The notes: generated from the letters alone by a model not told the origin. DNA of 26,739 nt from Priapulus caudatus (GCF_000485595.1 NW_014577288.1:338465-365203), one strand, 5' to 3'; counted from the stretch's first letter, positions 8,324 to 17,695 are shown. Program-made: numbers and translations.

Positions 8324-9034
8324 GCCCGCACCGCTTCAAACTCACACCGCTAACCACGCTTTTTGCACACGCCCCCCACTGCACCAGCTGTTTTCTAGGC
8401 TAGCGCCGCTCTCGGCCGCTAGAGGGGGTTACAATCGCGACCAATGGCAGCCCCCATAGAATTCGTCCGGTGAGTGAGTACTTGCTGCAATATGCTTCAA
8501 AACACACACGAAACACACAGAAGGACATTACAAACGTAGAACTGATTACAAACACAGAACATTTAATCCCCCAGCAAGCAAGCTCAAGCCCTGCCGGCCG
8601 AGGGCTCGTGGCGACCGGTACCACCGCCGCAAATGCAACAACAAAATCGACGCCATTTTCAAAAGTAATGAAAGCGCCATCTCTACGTTCATATTATGAA
8701 TGCTAGAATGAAACCACATCAATAACAATGAGTTGGCAATGGGTGGTTTTGAACAATGCTTATGTTAAAAGCCACACCAACAAACTACCGCGAAAGTCGA
8801 CTTTGATAAACTTGCTCCACTATATATGCAAGCCAGGGACAGATCCAGAGAGATATGATATAAGATTGCGTGGCACAGCTTTGCTGTTGAACCTGAGCGC
8901 TGCGCGCGGACGAGACGCGCAGTTCCGCGGGATATGCGCACGCGACCGCGGGGATGTTCAAGTATGAGGCGCTGTCCGCAGTGGAGACGTGCGCCAAATT
9001 CGAGGCCCGGCGCACGTCTCCACAGCGGTCAGCG
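8324..9034 (+). mobile_element. Repeat R, outer copy, right part
   Basis: Matches 7455-8167 closely, from GCCCGCAC CGCTTCAAACTCAC to the terminal hairpin (8972-9032, same 15-bp perfect stem). With 5428-6183 it makes one R copy. The right end abuts the reverse transcriptase relic at about 9036, suggesting that R inserted into, or next to, a retrotransposon. Confidence 0.85.
8972..9032. repeat. Terminal stem-loop of outer R copy
   Basis: Same 15-bp perfect stem and 13-nt loop as at 8105-8165, with the same outer mismatch pattern. Confidence 0.9.
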
Positions 9035-9035
9035 G

Positions 9036-9641
9036 ATGGTGTGTAGTTTTAGAAGATGACAATGATTATAATAACTATTATATGGAGGATATTGTAGGAA
9101 TTGGAGATTATAAAAAAGTAACAAAAATCGCTCAGTCATGCTCCAGATTAGCTGAATCAAAAAGATTAGAATTTAATATAAACAAAACAAATACAATGGT
9201 TATAAAATTCACAAACAAAGAAAGCATAAATGAGATATTAATAGGCAACCAAGTAATCAAAAAATGCACCAAATATTCATACCTAGGGGATTTAATTAAT
9301 GATATAGGCGGTTATAACGATATGATAAGAGTCCGAACTAAAAATGTAGGTTCATGATGAGGAAAATATTATCATGGGCAGAAAAGCAAAATTATCGAAA
9401 TCATACTATAGAAGCAGGAGTGAAATTATAGGAATGCACAGTTTTACCTTCCTTCCTAAATAACAGTGAAACATGGACTAACTTAACTAAGGAAGAAGTA
9501 AAAATGTTGGAGGATTTCCAAAATGAGTGCCTGCACAAAATAATAGTCACGCAGAAAACGCCGAAAATCTACCGAAAGACATTGAAAGAGGATGAAAACT
9601 CCAAGGAAAGATACGAAGAAATTAGTAAAAATAACATATAG
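9036..9641 (+). pseudogene. Non-LTR retrotransposon reverse transcriptase, C-terminal relic with frameshift and stop
   Basis: First frame (to the stop at 9355-9357) shows the RT thumb-side order: an acidic box Y-M-E-D-I-V-G-I-G-D where active enzymes have (Y/F)-A-D-D, then S-K-R-L-E-F-N-I-N-K-T-N-T-M-V-I, then Y-S-Y-L-G-D-L-I-N. The catalytic first Asp is Glu. From 9357 the homology continues in another frame (S-E-T-W-T-N-L-T, then M-L-E-D-F-Q-N-E-C-L), with an in-frame TAG at 9429-9431 and an end at 9641. It is therefore dead. AT-rich codon use differs from the nearby R repeat. The family is RTE- or CR1-like; I cannot decide which. Confidence 0.75.
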
Positions 9642-10264
9642 TTTCTATACGTAAATCTTGGTAAATACATTAAAAACGCATTATTTTATTGAAAATCCCC
9701 ATATTTACTTATAAAACATCCAAGGGATGGCGCTGTGGCATGTAAACATTGGCTCCGAACATTCCAACCTCTGTCGTGCAGTGTGCTGTGTTTTGCTAAA
9801 ATGTTCAATGAATGACGCACTTGTTCACTTCTGACAGCGAGTGAAAATGGCGAAAATTTTCCTCTTCGATGCAAAATGCATCGGCCGGGCATTTCATGAT
9901 TTACGAAAAGTAAGCAGGCTGGCGAAAGACAGTAGGTACAGGAACTGGTTACGTCGGTGACGCCCCATTCATGCCCATCAACGAAGAAGGCGGGGCTTAT
10001 TCTGATTACGGAGATGCGAAAATGCAACAGAAGGACGTAGCGCAGTGCGCTAAACAGCTAGTTATTTTCGTATTTGTGCCAAACTCTATCGTAGAAAACC
10101 GTTCTAGCCTAGCAGAATGCCCTAGTTCCTGAGATCGGCGATTTGGTGCTGTAATGGGTAATACCTTTAAAATTATAAACCACTTACGGGTGCGGCATAG
10201 GCTGCGATTGGAAGACACAAAGTGTCAATCCTCGGCGCGCCTCGGCATCATGGCCGCATCGCGT
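9642..10264. other. Intergenic, no gene recognised
   Basis: Open frames on the minus strand (9686-10027 and 10006-10218) show no motif I know, and base composition is mixed. The abrupt rise in GC after 9720 suggests an inserted repeat, but no termini were found. Confidence 0.4.
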
Positions 10265-10360
10265 CTAGTATATTTCAATTGCAATAAAGCACATATGCGT
10301 TCTTAGTGTAAAAGCGGCAGCATTATAAATCTACACACTTTTAAAAACGTGTATTTTCAC
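10265..10360 (+). repeat. Dispersed repeat, copy 2 of the ~100-bp pair
   Basis: Direct match to 5024-5127, from CTAGTATATTTCAATTGC to AATCTACACACTTTTAAAAA. The two copies are 5.2 kb apart in the same orientation. Confidence 0.8.
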
Positions 10361-10778
10361 CGTGATAGTCCAGTTACTGCGTTCCCCACAGGCACGCTCA
10401 CACATGCGGGCAGATATGGTTTCGCAGATGTTTAAATTTTCATAACGTCAAAACGTCATACTGTTGTATTGTTTAAGGTTTCGCCAAGCATGCAAGTGTG
10501 AAGTCCATCAACCGCACGACTGTAAGATATGCACGCGATGTTTATAATTAACTAAATGGTAAGTCACACATCCACGGTCTAATATCATAATGTATAGACT
10601 AATGCATAATCTCCTAAACAACGAATCACCTGTAGATCCAACTGCCACCTATAACGTAATTTGCAGGCTCGAAAAATTTAAACCCACATTCTTTCGCTCG
10701 CTGGTGCATTTGAAAAGTGATCAAGTCAAAATATGAACCTTGAGCTTGTTTGTAACATTTGCGCCTTCATGTAATTGT

Positions 10779-10984
10779 CACAGATGCAGACGGTCTCACG
10801 CCACAATAGGCTGAATAGCGTTAAGGGTGGAGTAAATGATAAGAATATCAATGTTAAATATGAGATTAAATATTTAGCGCTCGAACTTAATACCAGATGA
10901 ACGATAGATATCATAACGTCCCCACATTATCTAAAAAATTGGCACAGATGCAGACGGTCTCACGCCACAGTAGGCTGCATAGCG
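10779..10984 (+). repeat. 42-bp direct repeats with an overlapping 13-bp inverted repeat
   Basis: CACAGATGCAGACGGTCTCA followed by CGCCACA(A/G)TAGGCTG(A/C)ATAGCG occurs at 10779-10820 and 10943-10984. Between and just after these, AACGATAGATATC (10900-10912) and GATATCTATCGTT (10984-10996) form a perfect inverted repeat. Function unknown. The surrounding 10361-11438 holds no other feature I can support. Confidence 0.75.
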
Positions 10985-11439
10985 ATATCTATCGTTGCGC
11001 TATCTACGTATAAGCTGATCAACTTCACGCCCGTGACGTTCGACTATGAATAAACTGACACAAGCGTCTGGTTGAAACATGTTCACATTCATAAACATAT
11101 GCTAGTGATACGGCATTAGAATGATAAAAGATTATGATATGTAAGAAATGATAGAGATGCATATTTTTAACGATATTATTCGGCACCTAAATTTAAGGAA
11201 ATGGTAAGGTTTGTAGGAAACCATGCCTGCACTGGTTCTTAGACACATCGATTTAGTTCATGCTATGTTGCCTTAGCAGCTGCTTGATCTCACGCCTTAA
11301 ACTCACTCACAGTAAAAGAAGAACAGCTCGGCGTTAAACACGCTATAAGGTGACATTCTATAAACGCAAGAGATCACAGTGAGAGCTGACATAGACAGTG
11401 TTTAAGCTCACGAGAACACTTGGTCACTTCCCACTCGCT

Positions 11440-11570
11440 CACAATAGGGTTGACAAAATACATTGATTCCGAGTCACATTAGGGTTAACAGAATACACTG
11501 ATTACTTACAATATGGTTAATAGAATACACCGCTTCCTTACGATAGGGTTAACATACATTTCGGATTACT
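11440..11570 (+). repeat. Four 32-35-bp tandem units upstream of the LRR gene
   Basis: Units begin near 11440, 11475, 11507 and 11539 with (T)CACA(A/T)TAGGGTT(G/A)ACA-type starts and GAATACA(C/T)TGATT-type ends. They lie 130-260 bp upstream of the TATA box, so they may act as promoter-proximal elements. Confidence 0.7.
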
Positions 11571-11697
11571 ATCTCCGTTATCATCAGTAAATACTCAATG
11601 ACTATTGGAACCCGATAAGGCTATAATTAGTAAAGATGCTGCGTCATGTTGCGATGTGTAATACTGCCCCGCGAGTCGGACCTGGCGCTCACGAGCA

Positions 11698-11705
11698 TAT
11701 AAATA
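11698..11705 (+). promoter_or_regulatory. TATA box of the LRR gene
   Basis: TATAAATA lies 46 bases upstream of the first ATG (11751). Transcription would begin near 11728, giving a 5' UTR of only about 20-25 nt. A strong donor-like CAG|GTGAGT sits in this short leader (11730-11737). Confidence 0.65.
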
Positions 11706-11750
11706 GTCTCCCTCTGCCAGAGTTAGACGCAGGTGAGTTAAGACACTCTG

Positions 11751-12188
11751 ATGCTAGCTGAAACGAAGATGTGGCTCCAGTTTCTTCCATCGCTCCTGTT
11801 GCTGCTGACAGCGGCCGCACAAGCAGCGAGCTTCTGCCCAGAGGATCATGTCATTTCTCCATGCACCTGCGGCAATGATCAGGACGGCGCGAGCGTCTAT
11901 TGCGCCGGTTCGTACATGTCGGCGGCAGAGATGACGGGCCATCGTTTGGCCGCTTGCAGAACACGACGATGAGTCGCCTTCAGATCAGCGGCTTCGGCGA
12001 CCTGACCGAGATACCTGCAGGCATGTTCAGCGGCATGAAGATAGTTTCGCTGACCATTAGCTCCTCCAGCCGACCGACGATGAATGAGCAGTCGTTGGCG
12101 GGTATACGCGGCCTGACGGAGCTGATCCTGACGTCGCTGCAGCTGACCGAGCTGCCGTCGGTGATCTTCCCCTCTGTCAGCCATGTCG
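11751..12188 (+). CDS. LRR gene exon 1: signal peptide, Cys N-cap, LRRs 1-3; contains frame break
   Basis: The first frame reads through the N-cap to S-A-A-E-M-T-G, then goes out of frame at the GGGCC run near 11935-11940. The frame two bases on continues F-G-R-L-Q-N-T-T-M-S-R-L-Q-I with good LRRs to V-S-H-V. The exon ends at the donor CG|GTAAGT in phase 1. Intron 1 (12189-12705) is AT-rich and ends TTATTTTCAG. Confidence 0.8.
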
Positions 12189-14331
12189 GTAAGTGCTCCG
12201 TGTAGTTTGCATGACCGTACGGCGGCATTGCATGCAGTCACCGCTTAGAGCGGCAAGTGCGGTATAGGCGTTATAATATTTTGGGGACGCGGGATTGGGC
12301 CATTTTTAATTATCTGGTAGCCGGTTAATGCCGGATAAATGTTTAAAATTAGGATGATTTTAAGATTTAAAATAGCGGGGTGGTTGCGATTTTATTTAAC
12401 TGGGAACTGGCATATTTTTTTACTTAGAAATTGACATGTAATTTTTACCTAGAAATTGGAATATATTTATTATTATGTATATGTTATATATATGTTTATA
12501 TGAATATATGTTACCTGGGATACTGGTAATAGACACCCTCGTCCCCCCAACCATCCCGCGACTGTATTCACTGATTGAAACAGGGATTTAGAAAACACGA
12601 GAGAGCTCTGTCCTGATGAAATAAAGGAAGGAGTAAAGATAGATGACAATCATTTCAGGCGAATCTCGATGTGACACGGATGATAATTTCTATCATTATT
12701 TTCAGAATATCTGCATCTCAGCTACAATCGCTTCACCACGCTGCCTGACAGAATATTCTCCCCCTTCACGCGACTACGTAGGCTCTTTCTAGAATTCGGC
12801 TCACTCACTACCATTGCACCCAACGCGCTGGGAGGTCTATCAACACTAGAGGTACAAATTTTTTTAACGGCCATGAGCTGCCGTGGGAGTGTTAGTAACT
12901 TTACAGTGTGTTTATTACGCAGTGTTTCACCCCACGATCGCGTGATGCCATTTCTATCGTTTGTCCAACCGCAATCTCACACTCGCATTTCCAAAAATTT
13001 GTGGCTACTGCACCATTGCCCTGTCTTAAGCCGATTTCATCCCTAAACTGTTTCAGTACTTGGACTTGTCGCATAACAAAATCGGGTTCATCGAACCGGG
13101 GCTCTTTGCCGAAATGGGACAACTCTACACGATGATGCTGAAATACAATAATCTGCACGCTCTCGAAGCGGGCACCTTCTCCGGATTGAGAAAAGTGACC
13201 AGTCTCGAACTAGAATACAATAGCATCGGCCGCATCGATGCTGGGGCCTTCGAAAACACAGACGGCATTACTTTCTTGAAACTATTTAAGAACAAGCTAA
13301 CTTCCATTAAAGCCGGAGCATTCGCGGGATTAAACAAGCTAGAGGCAAGTTGCGATCTAATCCGGATTAAGCGAATTTGCGAGTTTACCACTGGGTACTA
13401 GTACGATGAATCCTCACTGTGGATTATGATAAGCTATTGCGAAATCAGTAAATTGTGAGGTTTTGTCACGCAGCATATGAATAACCTCGTCAGCGTGTGC
13501 TGTCATCCGACAGCTCTGATATAGAAACGTTTAGTAGAATTTCGACAAAAAAATAGTTATATAGGCTGCACTCTGTACCGCAACGCTCCATAATGTTTAC
13601 CTATTCCGTTTAATAATTATCTGGTATTTATTGCACAGATGCTTGACATTATCGCTAATTTCGTCCTGGAGACGATCGAGGTAGGAGCTTTCCACGGACT
13701 TCCCCGATTAAGTATAGTGTACCTTCACTTCAACAATCTCAACCATCTGGAGCAGGACATATTTGATCTCTCGCTTTATCCGGAGAGCTGGAGCATAATA
13801 ACCTCAATATCCGGTATACTTCTTAGACGTTCCCGAATGTTCCTGAATCGCCTAAATAATACGAGAATGTATGAAAAGCCTGGTGATATATATATATATA
13901 TATATATTTATTTATTTATTNNNNNNNNNNTACATACATATATAAATTATAATTAATACTACATACAAAGGGTCCGCAGCATCTCACCCCCCCCCCCTCC
14001 TCCCCGCGCGCAGACTACCAGCGTTTGTCGGGGAGTTCATAGCGAGAGCATTCCGGACGCCGCACGTGCAATAACGTGCTTCTACTTGCCACCGGGTCTC
14101 AGGAAAGCTATGAGAACTATTATTATATGCTCATCTTTACGCATGTCTTTCGCGGTCTCTCGCATTCTAGACAACCCGCTGGACTGCAGCTGCCTCGGCT
14201 GGCTACTGAGTAAGCCGTTCGACGTCCACGGACTTTGCCACGCGCCGGCAGACGTGGCAGGAGAGTGGCTTGAAAACATTGACCCTTCCGACCTTCACTG
14301 CCCGGCGGTAAGACGCCAGATCGTACACTAA
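11751..14331 (+). CDS. Secreted leucine-rich-repeat protein, five exons, one apparent 1-nt deletion in exon 1
   Basis: Exons 11751-12188, 12706-12851, 13057-13344, 13639-13813 and 14171-14331 total 1208 nt. One missing base near 11936 restores a multiple of three: 402 residues. Order: signal peptide (MWLQFLPSLLLLLTAAAQA from the second ATG at 11769, the likelier start), Cys N-cap (CPEDHVISPCTC...VYC), about eleven 24-residue LRRs, then a C-cap (N-P-L-D-C-S-C-L-G-W, later C-H and H-C). No membrane anchor follows, so it should be extracellular. The N-cap recalls arthropod/ecdysozoan proteins labelled oplophorus-luciferin 2-monooxygenase non-catalytic subunit-like; that label does not prove light emission. 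Introns 2 and 3 fall in phase 0 after 'L-E', respecting repeat borders. The frame break may be an assembly error or a real mutation. Alternative: a GTAAGA donor at 14308 would add a further exon. Confidence 0.85.
12706..12851 (+). CDS. LRR gene exon 2: two repeats
   Basis: Joins in phase 1 (G|AA giving Glu) to read E-Y-L-H-L-S-Y-N-R-F-T-T-L-P through G-G-L-S-T-L-E. The donor is GAG|GTACAA, phase 0. This exon is too short for a simple ORF scan to catch. Intron 2 is 12852-13056, ending CTGTTTCAG. Confidence 0.85.
13057..13344 (+). CDS. LRR gene exon 3: exactly four 24-residue repeats
   Basis: 288 nt, Y-L-D-L-S-H-N-K-I to G-L-N-K-L-E. It is followed by GCAAGT, a GC-type donor, and the 13345-13638 intron ends TTGCACAG. 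The phase 0 limits at both ends match the repeat boundaries. Confidence 0.85.
13639..13813 (+). CDS. LRR gene exon 4: last two repeats
   Basis: M-L-D-I-I-A-N-F to W-S-I-I-T-S-I-S. The donor used here, CCG|GTATAC, is weak, but it is the one whose phase 1 end joins exon 5 to give S-D-N-P-L-D-C. Intron 4 (13814-14170) contains a TA/TTTA microsatellite, a 10-N gap (13921-13930) and a C run. Confidence 0.7.
13883..13930. repeat. (TA)n and (TTTA)n microsatellite beside an assembly gap
   Basis: About 22 bp of alternating AT, then TTTA units, then ten N. The gap size is probably nominal. Confidence 0.95.
14171..14331 (+). CDS. LRR gene exon 5: Cys C-cap and stop
   Basis: Begins after CGCATTCTAG. 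It gives the C-terminal cap with four cysteines (C-S-C, L-C-H, L-H-C-P) and ends V-R-R-Q-I-V-H, stop at 14329-14331. Confidence 0.8.
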
Positions 14332-14640
14332 GGCGACGCATCTCATGATATTGTCGGCTACCAACGGATTTACTACTACGGAGTTGCCCCTCTTACTGGC
14401 CACAGCTTATATACGCACGTTTAAGAATGAGCCGAAGTCCTGTTACACTAACAACAATCACTTAATCACTTGCGGCTACCAACCGATACTTCTTGCAGTC
14501 GAGCGTATGGAACCTTTAGTAGATGCGAATATTTAGAGATATGCGAGTATGGAATACTTGCTGTTTAGGAGATTTCTGCTTACACAATTACTGGAAGAAA
14601 CATGTAATATTTTGATAGAATTAAATTTTGAAGTTCAAAC

Positions 14641-14646
14641 AATAAA
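14641..14646 (+). terminator. Poly(A) signal AATAAA
   Basis: 310 bases past the LRR stop, in AT-rich sequence, followed by T-rich DNA. The 3' UTR would be about 330 nt. From 14660 to 15190 I see no further feature. Confidence 0.55.
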
Positions 14647-15199
14647 ATTGTATTCCTGAATTTGAAATTAATGTGTTTTTTTTACATTATCCAGCAACAC
14701 ACAGTGAATACATAAACACAAAGTGGTACAGTCTATTTTACCCTATAAAATCCTGAGTAGGACTATAGAGTAACGCAGCTTATACAATACACCTTACGCA
14801 TACACAGGACATATAATAATATCTACTGTAGCTGATTATTCTGCTCATACGAATTACAAAATTGTCTTTCTTCAGTCTTATCTCTTCCTATTATTCACTG
14901 GAAGACACCCGCTTACATCGCACCAAAGGCTTACACAATTAGCTAACTGTAATGTGACATAGGATATATATGTTACATAAAATCAACTGCAGTAAATCAA
15001 GTGTATTAAAAAGTACACATAAACGTTTTCAATAATATATTACCTTCTTGATAACACCATCTGATTTACTGAATTTTTACATTTAAACGCTGCACTAGAC
15101 AGATTATTTTCACCTGGTTTAACGCCCATGCGAATTCTCAGTTACGTGTGTTACGTTGGGATGACGTGCAGCGCAATACAGAATCCACATTACTTAACG

Positions 15200-15415
15200 A
15201 GTTGTACGCTCGTTCATATTTGGTTCATTGTAACTTCAGCTTGCTTGATTTCATGAATGCTGCATTGCATAGATCACGTCTATACGGGTTTTCACCTGTG
15301 CGGGATAGGAGATGCAATTTCAAATGGCTTGATATCATGAAAGCTGCTTTATACATACATCACAGTTATATGGGTACTTTCCTGTATGAGTTTTCATGTG
15401 CCTGCAGATTCCTAT
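15200..15415 (-). pseudogene. Relic of a C2H2 zinc-finger protein, about three fingers, frameshifted
   Basis: On the minus strand from 15414, one frame reads C-R-H-M-K-T-H-T-G-K-Y-P-Y-N-C-D-V-C-I-K: the end of one finger, the H-T-G-(E/K)-x-P-Y linker, and the next Cys pair. A shift follows. The next frame reads K-A-A-F-M-I-S-S-H-L-K-L-H, then R-T-G-E-N-P-Y-R-R-D-L-C-N-A-A-F-M-K-S-S-K-L-K-L, stopping at a TGA. Several zinc ligands are lost. A third frame gives M-N-E-R beyond, resembling a linker. With shifts in each finger it is dead or part of an old duplication. The plus-strand open frame here is its shadow. Confidence 0.75.
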
Positions 15416-15426
15416 GATATCTGTGA

Positions 15427-15740
15427 GTCTTGGTTTTAATGAAGCGCGATTAGTTTAATTAATTAGCAAATATGCACGCGCGGTATCGCACATACTAGGC
15501 TAATATATACGCGCGGCTATGGGCGGTAGGAAAGTGTAGTATAACTATCATATCTCGCGAACAAGTGGAATTAAATTTCTAGCTATGATAGACACATGTC
15601 ATAGACATAGCTATAATTTGTGTGAAGACTGAGTTTATTGAAGCGCGAGTAGCTTAATTAATTCGAGACTATGGACGCGCGGTATTGCGCATACTGACGC
15701 GTATTTGTATACGCACAGCTATGGGCGGTATAATTATGTG
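15427..15740 (-). repeat. Inverted copy of the ~190-bp satellite
   Basis: Reverse complement of the family at 520-966: TTAATTAATT(A/C)G near 15455 and 15656 (period about 200), GCGCGGTAT(C/T)GC(A/G)CATACT, and GCTATGGGCGGTA twice. It begins right where the zinc-finger relic ends. Confidence 0.85.
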
Positions 15741-15822
15741 GCGGCCGCCAGATAATTAAGTGGCGGCGTGTCACGGTCTGAAATTACCCCAGCACGTCGT
15801 GCGCATGCGTGACGCATGCGCA
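15739..15822. promoter_or_regulatory. GC palindromes including an NRF-1-like double site
   Basis: TGGCGGCCGCCA at 15739-15750 is a 12-bp palindrome. TGCGCATGCG, TGA, CGCATGCGCA at 15800-15822 is a perfect 10-bp inverted repeat whose arms resemble the NRF-1 site (Y)GCGCAYGCGC(R). No gene start is recognisable nearby, so a transposon end is equally likely. Confidence 0.4.
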
Positions 15823-15899
15823 GTAGCGCTGCGCGTAAAGCGCAGTAGCATTGGGCAAAAAATTGAATTTATCCGAAAAGTCCTATCTGTTGTGAAAAT

Positions 15900-15949
15900 A
15901 TGTGGCCGAAATGTCCTAGGCCGAAATGTCCATGGCCGAAATGTCCTAC
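15900..15949 (+). repeat. Three tandem copies of GGCCGAAATGTCC
   Basis: Copies at about 15904, 15920 and 15935, with 15-17-bp spacing. Confidence 0.85.
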
Positions 15950-15954
15950 ATTCA

Positions 15955-16650
15955 ACATCCTCACATCCTCACAACACTGCGTCTATTATAATAATATAGT
16001 TACTACACGGACGCGGAAACTTATCAAGTTTGTCGTGCAGGTATTAAGTCATGTTTCGTAGAGAGCATGAATAGCAGTGTGTTGTCTTTGTTGTTGTTGT
16101 TGTTGGTGTTGTTGTTGTTGTTGTTGTTGTTGTCGTTGTTGTCGTCGTCGTTATCGTGGCAACGCCGCGGGCCACACTACACAACCAGCACATCCACAAA
16201 CGACAAACGCTGCGTATAGTTGATTTGTCGATAATGCAGTCACGGCGTCGCGCCGCAGAATTTCCGAGAATAGCGGAGATTAAAGCTCTGTATATATCTA
16301 ATATGCTCTGTCTATAAGTTAGCTGGTGTGAGCACGTGCAGGAGCGCAGCTGATCGACATTCTGTGGTCGTCCCGGACAGAGACTACGCGCTAGCATGCT
16401 GACACAACGCGCCAGAGATTACCAGCATATTGTGTGAATTCGTGAGAAACCGGGAGTAAACGGAAGCTTTCTATGAAACTGTTGCGGTGGGTATAGGGGT
16501 CTGACTGCGCTTATACGAGAGATTTATTAGTTTCCTGGGACAGTGAGATTGTTATTATGTTGTCCAGAATACGATGCCACGTAATACAATTACCTTCATT
16601 TTCTATCTTGACCTCAAGTCACAACGCTCTCTCAGCCAACTTTTCCGAGA
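15955..16650 (+). repeat. Interspersed repeat W, copy 1 (empty site)
   Basis: Shares with 21354-22487, in order: CACATCCTC(A/G)CAACA, TAGTTACTACACGGACGCGG, AGAGAGCATGAATAGCAGTG, a TTG microsatellite, ACAAACGCTGCGTATA, GACATTCTGTGGTCGTCCCG, and CTTGACCTCAAGTCACAACG. This copy has CTAATATGCTCTG at 16298, where copy 2 has a 452-bp insertion. No convincing protein. Its class is unknown. Confidence 0.85.
16082..16150 (+). repeat. (TTG)n microsatellite inside repeat W
   Basis: About 20 TTG-like triplets with a few changes. It is also present, shorter, at 21490-21530 in the other copy. The open frame of Thr repeats on the minus strand is a by-product. Confidence 0.95.
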
Positions 16651-17036
16651 GCAGTTCCTCGCCGCCCCCTGCTCACCAGGACCTCACTAGCTAAACAGCT
16701 ACGAAGCTTTTAAATCAGCAGCTTGTGTGACCAAGGGTCCATTGTTTCATATGTATAAAACAACACGTGTTTTGTGCAGTTTATTGCACTGATTTTGCAG
16801 AAATTGCGTTTTTTTCCATAACATTTTTCTGCTTTGTGGCGAATTTTTTTCCATAACATTTTTTCTAGCCAAATTTAGGGCATCCGTCTTCACACCTCAA
16901 TCGCACAAGGTCACAGAAGATTTGCAGACTTGTATAGATTATAACCTGTTCTAAGGCATATATAGTCATTGAGTGTGTACGCTTCTAATATTGATGCTGT
17001 TATACATAAGCTCGACGCGGCGTGGCGCTGCGGTGC
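16651..17036. other. Intergenic with a small tandem block
   Basis: TTTTTTTCCATAACATTTTT occurs twice at 16811 and 16845 (about 35-bp spacing). A TATAAAA lies at 16754, with no gene downstream that I can recognise. Confidence 0.5.
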
Positions 17037-17098
17037 GCGGGTGCGTGCGTGCGTGCGTCGTGCGCGTGGTGCGTACGTGCGCGGGTGCGTGCGTGCGG

Positions 17099-17135
<37 letters not shown>

Positions 17136-17145
17136 GCTGCGGGTG
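17037..17145. repeat. (GTGC)n microsatellite
   Basis: Mostly GTGC/GTGCG units with GTGCGTGCGTGC runs. Alternating purine-pyrimidine, so prone to Z-DNA. Reading frames on both strands (Ala-Arg-Thr-His or Val-Arg-Ala-Cys) are artefacts. Confidence 0.95.
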
Positions 17146-17159
17146 TTACATTTATATAA

Positions 17160-17567
17160 GTGAAACAAATAAATAATAGAACTAAAATCATATAATTTAA
17201 AATTTATTTTTATTCATTGTAATTTGACATTACTATCTCAAAACTATGTGACATAATAATAATATTATAATAATTATTAAATATCAAGTTGTCTATTTTT
17301 TTAAATATTGGTAATAACTTCTATGATAAGTTTGATGATTGACCATGGATGTTAGTTCGAATGTGATATCAAATATAGCGTCTAACGATAGCTCCTCGTG
17401 TAAGACGTTCTACGCGTATGCAATAAGGTTGTTACGTTTTCAGCACCAGAGGGCAGGCCGAGCTGTCCCCCATCATCCCATCAGTCTGTGTAGCTCAGAA
17501 TCAGATGAATATTATGGGAACACACGTCGCCAAACAAGTGTTTGCATTCGCCCTGAAATGAAGTCTA
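17160..17567. other. Intergenic, AT-rich; no gene recognised
   Basis: Very AT-rich to 17330. The plus open frame at 17339-17575 has no motif I know. Confidence 0.4.
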
Positions 17568-17695
17568 GTCATTAGTCATTACTGCGTGAGTATGTAACCG
17601 CTGTATGTGTGTCATTAGTCATTACTGCGTGAGTATGTAACCGCTGTATGTAGTCATTAGTCATTACTGCGTGAGTATGTAATCGCTGTATGTGT
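17568..17695 (+). repeat. 42-43-bp tandem repeat, three units
   Basis: GTCATTAGTCATTACTGCGT starts at 17568, 17611 and 17653. Units end GTAA(C/T)CGCTGTATGT(GT). Near identity points to recent expansion. A C10 run follows at 17731. Confidence 0.9.

Noticed and set aside
9686-10218. Two overlapping minus-strand frames of 113 and 70 codons
   Set aside because: No recognisable motif, low plausibility of composition, and no promoter or splice context.
11897-12241. 114-codon minus-strand frame
   Set aside because: Shadow of LRR exon 1.
13639-13956. Exon 4 extending to 13956 through the N gap
   Set aside because: The continuation translates TA repeats and N; splicing at 13813 gives a correct phase join to the LRR C-cap.
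15148-15417. 89-codon plus-strand frame
   Set aside because: Antisense of the zinc-finger relic.
16044-16397. 117-codon minus frame with poly-Thr
   Set aside because: Created by the TTG microsatellite in repeat W; the same part of copy 2 does not keep the frame.
16911-17191. Overlapping Ala-Arg-Thr-His and Val-Arg-Ala-Cys frames
   Set aside because: Products of the (GTGC)n microsatellite.
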